A stretch of DNA of 57,344 nt from Granulicella sp. (GTDB lineage: Bacteria; Acidobacteriota; Terriglobia; Terriglobales; Acidobacteriaceae). A program made the translations under genes and the position numbers. The stretch is taken from positions 41,549 to 98,892 of the forward strand of contig PKWK01000009.1 of the NCBI GenBank assembly GCA_003133205.1, given 5' to 3'. Positions 9,166 through 17,223 of this stretch are shown here, piece after piece; position 1 is the first letter of the stretch; each line of letters starts with the position of its first letter. Under the pieces are notes generated by a model that was not told the DNA's origin, made no database searches, and was given only the letters and a program-made list of their open reading frames with translations.

Positions 9166-9395
9166 TGTTAGCGAGAGGCAAAGCTGCGTCCACTGATAGA
9201 AAAGATATACATTTGCCACGGTTGCCGGCTTATAGAGATAAAGGACGTGAAGTCGTCTTGTCCATAATGGAGATGCAGATAGAACGAGGCAGGGCAACCG
9301 AAGCCGCCCTACCGCTCCTACGTGTACTGGTGAATGGTTTAACTGCGTAAGTCGGGGAACACCTTCTCGTGTCGGTAATCGCGCAATGTGAAGAT

Positions 9396-9947
9396 TTACT
9401 TCAGGTCGAAGTCGCCCGCTTTCGCCAGGCTCCAAGCTGCGCCCCACATGGTGAAGAGCTTCTGCTGCTCTGGAGAGTCGGTAATCTCGGACGGGTTCGT
9501 CAAACCGAGATTGTCCGACGCCTCACTCATCGCCATGTTGGCATCGCAGTAGTCGTGACTCGCGCAGACCAGTAGATCGCCCGCTTCCCGGTGCTGTTTG
9601 TTCTTGGCGACAACCTCGGCCATGTGCTCAGGTATCCACTGCCGCAGGACGCGTCCGAACTCGATTGCCAGCAGATGGGTCAGAAAAGCGTCGGCGATGG
9701 CGCCAGCGTCCTCAGACTCGTCGTCAATGAGCGTGTCAAACGAGTACACGGGGTCGAACCCTTCCGAATGCTGCTCGCGTGTCGGATAGTGATCCGCCAC
9801 CCAGGTGTCGTCAAGATTACCCAAGAGATAAACGTCGCCGCTGGGTGCCGCAATATCGATGAAGCCGGGATACTCAACAGAGGTGACGAGTTTTGTTGCG
9901 CGTTGGAGGCCGGCGGCAACGTTCGAAACCGTGGGGAAGTCTGACAT
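9396..9947 (-). CDS. Acidic protein of unknown function
   Basis: The 183-residue acidic, probably cytosolic product has no membrane segment. It contains a strand-rich start (VEYPGFIDIAAPSGDVYLLG) and a helical middle (AFLTHLLAIEFGRVLRQWIPEHMAEVV). ATG 9947 is chosen because AAGAAAG lies nine bases upstream; ATG 9956 would leave no spacing. No catalytic signature is recognised. It is the last of a minus-strand run of small unknowns (9.4-11.3 kb), with about 190 bases between it and the next gene. Confidence 0.65.
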   Translation of the reverse strand: MSDFPTVSNVAAGLQRATKLVTSVEYPGFIDIAAPSGDVYLLGNLDDTWVADHYPTREQHSEGFDPVYSFDTLIDDESEDAGAIADAFLTHLLAIEFGRVLRQWIPEHMAEVVAKNKQHREAGDLLVCASHDYCDANMAMSEASDNLGLTNPSEITDSPEQQKLFTMWGAAWSLAKAGDFDLK

Positions 9948-10138
9948 GCTCGGCATCTTTCTTGGCTACGGTTGGGGGCCATGTTGGCGTTTAGCGATTC
10001 GCAGTCGGAGCGTTTGCCCGCATAGGCCACGCTGCCGGTCAAGCCGGGTGTCGAGGGTATTGCAAACATTACAGCCCCTTGCGCTTGTACGACTTCCTCT
10101 GCGCGATGCACTACCTCCGGCTGCGACTCGATAGCGCA

Positions 10139-10477
10139 CTACTCGCCGCGGTCAACCTTGAACGACTCGAACGTGTGCCCACCTGCGAACGGGTTGACGG
10201 CTGCGGGGTTCTCTGGCCGAGAAGCGAGCTTCAATGCACTCACCACAGGCCAGTAGTGCCTCTTGCCCTGCTTCTGCTTGCCGGTGGTGACCTCAACAAT
10301 GTAGCTAGCATGATTCCGTCCGAAGCCACATCCATTGAGACCCGGGCGCCCTTCCGTAGACGGGCGAGTATCTGGCGGCACCACTTCAATGATTGTGCCA
10401 ACCTTCGTCTTCGCCGATCCCTGCGCCTGGCTGCGCCACGTCACCAGATTGCCGATACTGAATGCTTCACTTGCCAT
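10139..10477 (-). CDS. Small basic protein of unknown function
   Basis: The 112-residue product begins MASEAFSIGNLVTWRSQAQG and continues with KTKVGTIIEVVPP, which looks like an SH3-like beta-barrel opening (nucleic-acid or protein contact). The KQKQGKRHYWPVVSALKL stretch is basic. A GAGG Shine-Dalgarno is placed for ATG 10477, so the longer frame back to 10528 is not needed. Sixteen bases separate it from the upstream gene, so both are likely in one transcript. Function unknown. Confidence 0.6.
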   Translation of the reverse strand: MASEAFSIGNLVTWRSQAQGSAKTKVGTIIEVVPPDTRPSTEGRPGLNGCGFGRNHASYIVEVTTGKQKQGKRHYWPVVSALKLASRPENPAAVNPFAGGHTFESFKVDRGE

Positions 10478-10493
10478 ACCAACAGCCTCATTT

Positions 10494-10829
10494 CTATACA
10501 CGTTGAACTGGCTCCAACTGCGAGCCATGTGAACCGTTTTCTTTGGTTAGGAGGGCTCGCCTGCAATTCAACCATTTCGGCGTAATCATCAGGTGCCCCA
10601 TAGGGTGGTACATTGACTCCAGCAACCCCGTGGCCCGAGTCAACTGAACCTGGATGTCAATGGCGGCGTTCTCGGCGAAGTATCGCCCCGGCTGATTATC
10701 CCAGTCGATTACCAGCGATGAGCGGTAGCCATCCGGTTTGTTGGGGTACATGCGGAAAGCAACGGCCAGTCCCGCCTTCCTACGTTCCTCGCCGTCCACT
10801 ACTTCGCATTCCTCTTCTTTGTTCGCCAT
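10494..10829 (-). CDS. Small unknown protein
   Basis: The 111-residue product has a very acidic start (MANKEEECEVVDGEE) and a central mixed alpha/beta part (GLAVAFRMYPNKPDGYRSSLVIDWD). The ATG follows an AAGGGG Shine-Dalgarno at good spacing. It sits 24 bases downstream of the next minus-strand gene and 16 bases before the one at 10477, which suggests one operon. No family is recognised. Confidence 0.6.
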   Translation of the reverse strand: MANKEEECEVVDGEERRKAGLAVAFRMYPNKPDGYRSSLVIDWDNQPGRYFAENAAIDIQVQLTRATGLLESMYHPMGHLMITPKWLNCRRALLTKENGSHGSQLEPVQRV

Positions 10830-10853
10830 CGCAGCCCCTTTCGACTGTCCGTT

Positions 10854-11270
10854 TCACCAAAAGCCGTAGCGTTTTCTGAACGGCGTACAGACTTCCTTAT
10901 CCCATAGATCGCAGGATACTTCGGCGGCTGACTCCAGGGCCGCATCAGTCTCGCGGACGCCTGTTTGCTTGTATCCCATGACCCCGTGGTATTTCGGTAG
11001 GTCACTGAGTCCATTCGGCGCGAAAGTCTCGACCATCAACATACCGAGACCTGCGTCCGGACACGGATCGCGGTAATCATTGAAGAGGGGGTGGATGTGG
11101 CCATGGTTGTTCGGATCTTCAGCCTCAAATTCCGCATCGCCGCCGCGCCCGGCACAGTAGCGGTCCAGTATCTCCAGGGACGTTTCGGTAGGAAGACGCC
11201 GTTCGTACGCTACCTGCACCGTGCAACCGATTTGCCTGCCAAGATCGTGATTTCCCACCATTACCTCCAA
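10854..11270 (-). CDS. Unknown protein with unclear start codon
   Basis: From TTG 11270 this gives 138 residues, with acidic patches (DAEFEAEDPNNHGHIHP) and scattered cysteines. The frame stays open upstream for about 20 more codons (ISQLIGGASVNGIGGDYIAAL) with coding-like composition. That stretch contains no ATG, GTG or TTG, so the real start may be a rare codon or the 5' end may have mutated. ATG 11261 has GGAGG only two bases away, too close for a normal start. No family recognised. Confidence 0.5.
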   Translation of the reverse strand: MEVMVGNHDLGRQIGCTVQVAYERRLPTETSLEILDRYCAGRGGDAEFEAEDPNNHGHIHPLFNDYRDPCPDAGLGMLMVETFAPNGLSDLPKYHGVMGYKQTGVRETDAALESAAEVSCDLWDKEVCTPFRKRYGFW

Positions 11271-11381
11271 GGCTGCTATGTAGTCTCCGCCGATTCCATT
11301 TACGGAAGCGCCGCCGATAAGTTGCGATATCTCATGGCACTACTTAGTGTGGCACAAGGTTGTGTGATATAAATATGTGCT

Positions 11382-12578
11382 ATGAAGAATCCCTTTGAAT
11401 TCGGTCGCGAGTTGGGCATTGGTGAACTTGTGGACCGGCACAGCGAAGTCGCCGAAGTTGAAGACGTTATCCGAAGTGGCCGCAAGCTGTTCCTGATCGG
11501 GCCTCGCCGTTTTGGCAAAACCTCGATTCTCAAAGCAGCCGAAGACAAACTCCAGATGACGAATTCAGTCGTGCTGCGCCTCGACGCAGAAGGCTACCCT
11601 ACTCTAGAGATGCTGGTTAATGGAATCGTGGCAGGTGCGGCCAAGCACCTCAAGAGTGGCGTGGAACAGGCTGGTGAGCAGGTACGCAAATTCTTCTCGC
11701 GATTGCGTCCGGAACTGGACTTCAGTCTCTCAGATAGTGCATGGACAGCTAAGGTCAGTGTTGGTTCTGCATCCGAAGATAGCGGCGGTGTCGTGCTGCT
11801 GGTCGAAGCCCTCAACGGGCTGGAAGCGCTTGCGAAAGCACAGCCTCCCGGACGCTCTGTGGGTTTAATTATTGACGAGTTCCAAAAGGTGATCGAACTC
11901 GGAGGGGGCACGGCCGAAAGTCAGATCCGCGCGGCAATTCAACGGCATAGGCGAACAGGCTATGTGTTCGCCGGGTCGAAGACTCAGATGCTAACCGCAA
12001 TGACGATGGATGCGTCTCGTCCCTTCTACAGACTTGGAAGTGTTTGCTTTCTCGGCCCCGTGCCGAGACCTGACTTTCAGGCTTTCCTGAGTACACAGTT
12101 TGCAGACACCGGATTCAGAGTACGGAATCCTTCGGCGATTGACCTTATCCTCGACCTAGCTGAAGATGTCCCCTACAACGTGCAGATGTTGGCTCATGGT
12201 TGCTGGGACCAACTTCGAGACAGGGTTTACATCAAGGAAAATATTCTGACAGAGGAAGTAGTTAGGCAGGCGCTTGATCTGCTGGTACGGCGATATGATC
12301 CTTTCTACGCGCAGCTTTGGACGGCACTAACTTCCATTCAGCAAAGAACGCTGCTAGCAGTCGTTCAGCAGCACGGAGTGAAACTCCAATCGATGAAAGT
12401 TGTGCGCGCTCTCGGCAGAGGTCCATCAACGGTCCGCAGATCCCTGGGAGCCATGATCGATCGGAACATTCTGCGCGAGGACGAAGCTGGGAACGACATA
12501 CGAATGCGCTTTGAAGATCCATTCTTCGCCCACTGGATCAGACTGTTCGCAGCAGAACGGTCCTCCTATCCGTACTAA
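11382..12578 (+). CDS. AAA+ ATPase (archaeal/STAND-like) with C-terminal winged helix
   Basis: The 398-residue protein has a P-loop IGPRRFGKTS at residues 39-48, a Walker B GLIIDEFQKV near 162-171, and a sensor-like FAGSKTQML near 200. Residues about 300-390 look like a winged helix-turn-helix (QRTLLAVVQQHG...RALGRGPSTVRRSLGAMIDR). This architecture matches the ATP-binding family PF01637 and its AAA relatives, often solitary in mobile regions; their client is usually unknown. A -10-like GATATAAAT lies just upstream. A weak Shine-Dalgarno suggests low or regulated translation. It is followed by a strong hairpin at 12589. Confidence 0.8.
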   Translation: MKNPFEFGRELGIGELVDRHSEVAEVEDVIRSGRKLFLIGPRRFGKTSILKAAEDKLQMTNSVVLRLDAEGYPTLEMLVNGIVAGAAKHLKSGVEQAGEQVRKFFSRLRPELDFSLSDSAWTAKVSVGSASEDSGGVVLLVEALNGLEALAKAQPPGRSVGLIIDEFQKVIELGGGTAESQIRAAIQRHRRTGYVFAGSKTQMLTAMTMDASRPFYRLGSVCFLGPVPRPDFQAFLSTQFADTGFRVRNPSAIDLILDLAEDVPYNVQMLAHGCWDQLRDRVYIKENILTEEVVRQALDLLVRRYDPFYAQLWTALTSIQQRTLLAVVQQHGVKLQSMKVVRALGRGPSTVRRSLGAMIDRNILREDEAGNDIRMRFEDPFFAHWIRLFAAERSSYPY

Positions 12579-12588
12579 GCATGGTTGC

Positions 12589-12624
12589 CTCTATTTTTGG
12601 CGTGTGCGGCGCCGACAAATAGAG
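12589..12624 (+). terminator. Long hairpin after the ATPase gene
   Basis: An 8-bp stem CTCTATTT / AAATAGAG holds an inner 4-bp stem GGCG / CGCC. It starts 10 bases past the stop codon of the ATPase gene. There is no T-run after it, so termination is inferred from position. Confidence 0.45.
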
Positions 12625-12683
12625 TGTTAACCGTTATCAAGTGATCCAGCATCCCGTTGGCGGCAGAGTCTTTCGAGTACGGA

Positions 12684-12718
12684 GGTAGCCCAGCCAAATA
12701 TCGACCGGGCTGCCTTTG
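12684..12718. terminator. Second hairpin between convergent genes
   Basis: GGTAGCCC pairs with GGGCTGCC (one G-U pair) around a 15-base loop and is followed on the plus strand by TTTG. It lies just beyond the 3' end of the minus-strand ligase gene and may stop transcription from either side. Confidence 0.4.
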
Positions 12719-12734
12719 TATCCGACAGATGGAA

Positions 12735-13847
12735 TTACGCAATTGGCTGCGTTGCCTTATGTTTCAACTTCGCAGCATCGCAGTCGGCATCCGTAACGTC
12801 CGTCCTTGCTCCCAAGTCCTCCGGCTGGTATAGGCTGCCGCCTGCAGCGACGTAGAGGTATTTGATCTCCCTAAACGTGCCCAGTGCCGGGAGCGGCCCT
12901 TTGCAAGTGATGTTGCCTACACTCTTCCAGACACCAGCATCGAGAACTTCAACGCCGAAGCTGTGTGCTGAATCGTTCTTCAACTTTTGGGAAACCCGCA
13001 CCGTTGCACTTTTCCAAAATTTGAGCTTTCTGTTGACCCCAGCTTTGCCGGGCATATAAGGCTTGCGGCGATGCTTGAAGACAACGCCCTCTATGCCACG
13101 TTTTCGAAACGTGGCGAGCGCGGCTGTTTTGTCTGCGGTGCCAAGATACTCCCTTGACAGCCGAATAAATGGGCCATCGACGATCAAGCGTTCGAGCTGC
13201 TGTCTCCGGTAGCTCTGTGCGTGCTCACGGTAGTCCTCACCTTCGAACTCCAGCAAATCGTATACGACGAATGTGCCGAATTCGAACTCACCGTCAAGCC
13301 AGATGTTTCCGCACCCAAGGCCGCGTACCGCATTCTCCACCTCAACCGGGACCGGGATGAAGCCTCCGAGACGGTTGTAGGCAGCGCAGACGCCAGCGTC
13401 AAGGTTCACAGACAACCTGGTGCCGTCGAACTTCTCCTCGAGGGAATACTGATCGTCTTGAAGGTATCGGTTGGTCTCGCTCTCGCTGATTGGTTCCAGT
13501 AATTCGGGAAAGAAAGCAGGGAAGTGAGCCAACTCTGCGCTCACTACCGGCTTCGATGTTGCCGCCGCGGCGCCGGTGATCACGTAGAGACCAGCGCAGC
13601 ACGAACAGGGGATGGTGGTCTTCTCGGTTACGAGTTTGTTGTAGAACTTCTCGGCCGCTTCAAGCGTTACTGGCTTCAGCGTTCCCTTGCCGGGTTTCTG
13701 GATGCTGCCTATGGCTCCGTAGGTGGAGGTGACGACGTACGCGAACGCACTCAGCAAGGTGCCATCCACTGATTCGATCGACGCCGCATAGGCCTTGCTG
13801 TGTTTGTGGTTGGCCAACGTGAGTGCGATGCTTTTGATAATTGCCAT
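12735..13847 (-). CDS. ATP-dependent polynucleotide ligase with WGR-like N-terminus
   Basis: The 370-residue protein carries nucleotidyltransferase motif I EEKFDGTR, with the predicted AMP-accepting lysine at residue 139. Motif III is LDGEFEFGTFVVYDLL, motif IV GVVFKH and motif V KLKFWK. This is the ATP-dependent DNA ligase core, which seals nicks through a ligase-AMP intermediate. Residues about 15-80 (ESVDGTLLSAFAYVVTSTYG...LEAAEKFYNKLVTEK) resemble a WGR-type domain. Two cysteine pairs (CSCC) follow near residue 80. ATG 13847 has AGAAAGAAG upstream, so the in-frame ATG at 13877 is not needed. No Ku or primase partner is seen nearby; a phage/plasmid-type repair ligase is the best reading. 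Confidence 0.8.
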   Translation of the reverse strand: MAIIKSIALTLANHKHSKAYAASIESVDGTLLSAFAYVVTSTYGAIGSIQKPGKGTLKPVTLEAAEKFYNKLVTEKTTIPCSCCAGLYVITGAAAATSKPVVSAELAHFPAFFPELLEPISESETNRYLQDDQYSLEEKFDGTRLSVNLDAGVCAAYNRLGGFIPVPVEVENAVRGLGCGNIWLDGEFEFGTFVVYDLLEFEGEDYREHAQSYRRQQLERLIVDGPFIRLSREYLGTADKTAALATFRKRGIEGVVFKHRRKPYMPGKAGVNRKLKFWKSATVRVSQKLKNDSAHSFGVEVLDAGVWKSVGNITCKGPLPALGTFREIKYLYVAAGGSLYQPEDLGARTDVTDADCDAAKLKHKATQPIA

Positions 13848-13902
13848 ATTTGAAAACTTCTTTCTTGGTGTGTGCATGATTGTTGCTGGCCGGCATCATA
13901 TC

Positions 13903-14379
13903 CTAACGCTGCTGCGCTGGATTTCCGACATGGGTCGAATGTTCATCTATTTTCTGCAGTAGATTCCGAAGTCCCTCGATATCGATGCCCGCTTGCTCTA
14001 AGAACCAGGTAGCGGTTGAAATATCCAATTCCTTCGCCACGTTTGCCATGCGAACGTATGCCTCTGGTGATGGCTTCGAGCGACCGCTTTCCCAATAGAG
14101 CGCGGCAATCCGCCCGACCCCCATCTTGGCCGCGAAGGCCACCTGACTCAAATCCATTGCTCTGCGGAGGGCATGAATCCTTTTACACACCTCAGTTCCG
14201 AGTGTCGGAGTTCTGATTGGTCTGTGAGTGGTAGACTCCGTGTCGTCAGTAGTCAACTGAAAGTCGTCGCTCCGGCTGCCCAGCTTGATAGTGAGGCCAT
14301 GCTTGAGTCCTACTGTCGCCAGCGCGGACTCGATCTCGGCCCTTAGCGGCAGTAGTAGGGCGTCTAGGTCAATTGTCAT
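13903..14379 (-). CDS. XRE-family helix-turn-helix regulator
   Basis: The 158-residue protein has a classic HTH at about residues 70-125 (VCKRIHALRRAMDLSQVAFAAKMGVG...YWESGRSKPSPEAYVRM). The SQVAFAAKMGVG helix and the E-G-K/R-P turn are typical of Cro/CI-like regulators. The N-terminal 60 residues are of unknown fold. ATG 14379 has GGAGAAAG upstream. It lies 55 bases before the ligase gene on the same strand and may be co-transcribed with it, perhaps as its regulator. Confidence 0.75.
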   Translation of the reverse strand: MTIDLDALLLPLRAEIESALATVGLKHGLTIKLGSRSDDFQLTTDDTESTTHRPIRTPTLGTEVCKRIHALRRAMDLSQVAFAAKMGVGRIAALYWESGRSKPSPEAYVRMANVAKELDISTATWFLEQAGIDIEGLRNLLQKIDEHSTHVGNPAQQR

Positions 14380-14461
14380 CAGTTTCTGCTTTCTCCAACG
14401 CCGAGGCGAAGGAAGCACTATTTGAGTGCCTTTTTGTCGGGCCGCGCAAACTGTGGTGTTA

Positions 14462-14914
14462 CTAAATTGAGGGGAAGGTCACTTCGGCATACATGTCGGG
14501 ATCGACTACAAAGCCGTGAGGTCCTCGCGCATCGTAATCGGCTTCCGGAACGAGAAAAGTCTTCGTCTCGCGTGCCGGCGCCGACGAATTGCATGGGCCT
14601 CGGCCTCCGCGCACGACGACAACCTGAACCATACCGGGGGGAACGCCTTCCTTCCAGCCGCCCGACGCGCAAACACCGATGAGATCGTTTTTATGCTTCT
14701 CGTTGAACGCACGCTCATCCTTGACATACGATTCACCGGGTTCGAGGATCACGCCGAAGTGCTGCTCGTAGATATCCGGCTCATAGTGCCGAACCGTATC
14801 CTTCGCGTGTTCGAGATCCTTCGACGTGAACCGATAGGGAAACGCCAGTGCTACGAGAGCCCATGCGCAGTCTTCTTCGTACCAGCCTTCGGGGTAGCGC
14901 AGATAGTCAGGCAT
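14462..14914 (-). CDS. Unknown protein
   Basis: The 150-residue product begins MPDYLRYPEGWYEEDCAWAL and has a helical part (RFTSKDLEHAKDTVRHYEPDIYEQHFG). Its tail FVVDPDMYAEVTFPSI looks beta-rich. It is acidic and has no membrane segment or recognised motif. The first 64 bases overlap the 3' end of the small gene at 14851-15075, so the two are probably translationally coupled. Confidence 0.65.
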   Translation of the reverse strand: MPDYLRYPEGWYEEDCAWALVALAFPYRFTSKDLEHAKDTVRHYEPDIYEQHFGVILEPGESYVKDERAFNEKHKNDLIGVCASGGWKEGVPPGMVQVVVVRGGRGPCNSSAPARETKTFLVPEADYDARGPHGFVVDPDMYAEVTFPSI

Positions 14915-15075
14915 CGCCGCATTGAGGCTATGGCGATGAAAGCCGCCATGTCATCGCTGACGGCGTTGGCAACTTCACTACCTATGGCGTCCACCACTAA
15001 ATTCAAGACTTCTCCGGTGTCGACGTCCTGTGTTATCACGTGGTCGAATGGGGCGTTGATCTCTGTTCTTATCAT
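14851..15075 (-). CDS. Small unknown protein
   Basis: This 74-residue protein starts MIRTEINAPFDHVITQDVDTG and has a hydrophobic middle (VANAVSDDMAAFIAIASM). ATG 15075 has AGGA six bases upstream; ATG 15081 is an alternative. It overlaps the following gene by 64 bases in another frame. No family recognised. The stretch 15076-15227 before the divergent H1-like gene holds no gene I can support. Confidence 0.5.
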   Translation of the reverse strand: MIRTEINAPFDHVITQDVDTGEVLNLVVDAIGSEVANAVSDDMAAFIAIASMRRCLTICATPKAGTKKTAHGLS

Positions 15076-15227
15076 TTGCATTCCTATTGCTTGGTGTCTA
15101 TTGCTGTGGCGGCAGCTACATCGCGTGTGGGGCGGAGCGATGCTGCAGCTCCCCTACAGGAATCTGCCAACTTTGTTGGTCATTCAAGGGGAGTTGTGCG
15201 GTATTCTCAATGGCGGAGGATTGATAT

Positions 15228-15674
15228 ATGGATAGGGTAGAGATTATTAGGCAGATCGACGTTGAGATTTCACGTCTTCAGCAAGCGAGGGCACTTTTGT
15301 CTGAGTCCGACTCGGGTGAGGTAAAGAGAAAACCTGGACGTCCCAGTGGAAGGCGTGTGGTGAAGAGTCTCCCCGTCGCGCTACCGCCCAAGGCAAACAC
15401 TCAGCCACGCCGCAAGATGTCTACTGCGGGGCGCGCAAGGATTGCGGCGGCGATGAAGATGCGCTGGGCAAAGGTGAGGTCTGCTGCTAAGAAAGCGACC
15501 ACATCAGCCACGAAGGCCACGCAGAAGCCGCTCGTAGCTGCCGTACTCCCCAAGACAAGCGCCAAGAAGACAGCCTCAAAGAAGGCAGCGACCAAGGCGA
15601 CCAAGGCGAAGAAGAGTCCGGCGAAGAAAGGGAGTCCGGCCCAGACTGTGGCTCCGAGTACTCCCAGCGCCTAA
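15228..15674 (+). CDS. Histone H1-like basic nucleoid protein
   Basis: The 148-residue protein has a short helical N-terminus (IIRQIDVEISRLQQARALL), an AT-hook-like KRKPGRPSGRR near residue 35 and a conserved RKMSTAGRARIAAAMKMRW block near residues 62-80. A long Lys/Ala/Thr tail (AKKTASKKAATKATKAKK) follows. This is the layout of bacterial H1-like DNA-binding proteins, which coat or compact DNA. A GGAGGA Shine-Dalgarno gives a firm start. It is a single-gene unit between a divergent operon and a convergent gene, closed by the hairpin at 15712. A role in replicon packaging is an inference. Confidence 0.8.
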   Translation: MDRVEIIRQIDVEISRLQQARALLSESDSGEVKRKPGRPSGRRVVKSLPVALPPKANTQPRRKMSTAGRARIAAAMKMRWAKVRSAAKKATTSATKATQKPLVAAVLPKTSAKKTASKKAATKATKAKKSPAKKGSPAQTVAPSTPSA

Positions 15675-15711
15675 AGCATCCAATCGTTAGAAATAGCGAT
15701 CTACACAGCAA

Positions 15712-15757
15712 TGAGGCCCAACAAAGAAGAGGTAGTCTCCTTCTAAGTTGGGCCTCA
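15712..15757. terminator. Bidirectional terminator hairpin
   Basis: An 11-bp perfect stem TGAGGCCCAAC / GTTGGGCCTCA encloses a second pairing AGAAGAGG / CTCCTTCT. It lies between the convergent 3' ends at 15674 and 15773. Confidence 0.6.
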
Positions 15758-15772
15758 CGCGCTGCAGTGTCC

Positions 15773-17059
15773 CTAGTTAGCCAAAGAAGCGGCCACTTCA
15801 GGTACAGGAAGTGTCGCCGCCGCCACCGCTTGCAAACCGTTGTCAGCCACAACGTTGGGCTGCATCGTTAGCGCATTGCTGTCAGCCACCCACAACTTCA
15901 CGGTGAGCCATACCCCTCCGGGACCGGTCTGGACGCTGGGAGTGTCCCCAACCTTGACCGTGAGAGTTTCCTGCGCTGAGCATTCTTGGCGAGCAAATGC
16001 CGCGTAGGCCTGATGCGCGTACTCGCCTTGGCAGGCAACCAGCGTCTGCGGTGAGACGTTGGGGTTCTTTGCCACGACCTTGAGCAGCTTGGCGTTTTCG
16101 TCGTGGTCAGCCATCCACGCGAGCGCAGTTGCCGGGGTGTAGATGTTGCCGGCCACGGCGATGCGGACTTCGAGTTCCTCATCCTTTGCCATCTCTTCCA
16201 ACGTGATCGGGTTAGTGGTCCAGGAAGCGATTGAGCGGCGAAGGCCAGTTTTGTCATCTTTCGAGGACGCCAACCACTTCGTGACCTTGCTGGGCGCACC
16301 CAGAGTACACGCGAGTTGATAGGTATCCACCGTTGTTTCGAGCGCCAGCGCCTGTGCAAGGATGTTCAGCAACAGTGACGGTGTCAACGGGTTTTTCGCC
16401 AAGGCCTCCACAACCCTCCGCGACTCATCAAACGCAAGTTTGGTAAGCGTCGGGACAGGCGTGCTTGGGTTGCGCGCCACGGAACAACGGACTGCGGAGT
16501 CTCCATTTCCGGCCAGGTCGGCCAGCAATGTCGGAGGCATGTTCACGTTCTTAGCCAACTCCGAGAGAGATGTAACGCCGTCTTTTGCCATGAGTGCGAG
16601 GAGGTCCGAAGGCGTAACCGGATTCGCACCGACGCTCTGGCGCACAACCGGGTCCGGATCGGACGCCAAGGTGGTCAACAACTCAAGCGACGCGGTCGGA
16701 TTGCCGGCGACGGACTCGCGAATTTGCGAATCCGCACGACTGGCGAGGGAAGTCAGAGTCACCAACGGAGTATTAGCGTTGAGTGCGACTACCAAGCAGA
16801 CTTCTACGGTGTCGCGCGCCAACATAGCCAGCGCCGCCGGAGATGTTTTGGCGTTCTCGGCTACGGACAGACGCACATCGAGCTTAGGGTCTCCTGCAAG
16901 CAACGCGAGACTTTCAGCCGGCGTACCAGGATTGGCCGCGGTTGCGCCGCGCACTTGAGTTGACTCATGTTTTGCAAGCGCTGCCAAAACTTCGGGGCCA
17001 GCACTTGGATCTTTCGCTGTCTTTAGCGACACACGTTGCTGCTGCTGTTTCTCTGTCAT
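15773..17059 (-). CDS. LRV/HEAT-like repeat scaffold protein
   Basis: The 428-residue protein consists of roughly 24-residue repeats ending in patterns such as VRxSVAxNPxTPxxLLxxLA (for example VRQSVGANPVTPSDLLALMA). At least ten copies cover residues 20-350. This fits the leucine-rich-repeat-variant (LRV) or HEAT solenoid, a protein-binding scaffold. The last 60 residues (VQTGPGGVWLTVKLWVADSN...) differ and may be a small beta domain. ATG 17059 has GGAGG at ideal spacing. It has no signal peptide. Partner unknown. Confidence 0.7.
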   Translation of the reverse strand: MTEKQQQQRVSLKTAKDPSAGPEVLAALAKHESTQVRGATAANPGTPAESLALLAGDPKLDVRLSVAENAKTSPAALAMLARDTVEVCLVVALNANTPLVTLTSLASRADSQIRESVAGNPTASLELLTTLASDPDPVVRQSVGANPVTPSDLLALMAKDGVTSLSELAKNVNMPPTLLADLAGNGDSAVRCSVARNPSTPVPTLTKLAFDESRRVVEALAKNPLTPSLLLNILAQALALETTVDTYQLACTLGAPSKVTKWLASSKDDKTGLRRSIASWTTNPITLEEMAKDEELEVRIAVAGNIYTPATALAWMADHDENAKLLKVVAKNPNVSPQTLVACQGEYAHQAYAAFARQECSAQETLTVKVGDTPSVQTGPGGVWLTVKLWVADSNALTMQPNVVADNGLQAVAAATLPVPEVAASLAN

Positions 17060-17130
17060 TACTTCCTCCGTCGATTGCCTTGGCACATCCGATTACGGCA
17101 AATCACTTTCACTAGCCCAGTTTATCAGAA

Positions 17131-17147
17131 GGTGGCACTGGTATAGT
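17131..17147 (+). promoter_or_regulatory. TACCAC box 5, promoter of the secreted protein at 17224
   Basis: The plus strand reads GGTGGCACTGGTATAGT, with TATAGT as the -10-like end. This is the only clear copy oriented on the plus strand, and the gene it faces is also on the plus strand. Confidence 0.65.
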
Positions 17148-17223
17148 ATAAGAGGATTGAAACGGGCCATTCTGAACGAGAATGGCATATTCGGTCGATG
17201 AAAGTAGTTTCTGGAGCCTTCTA

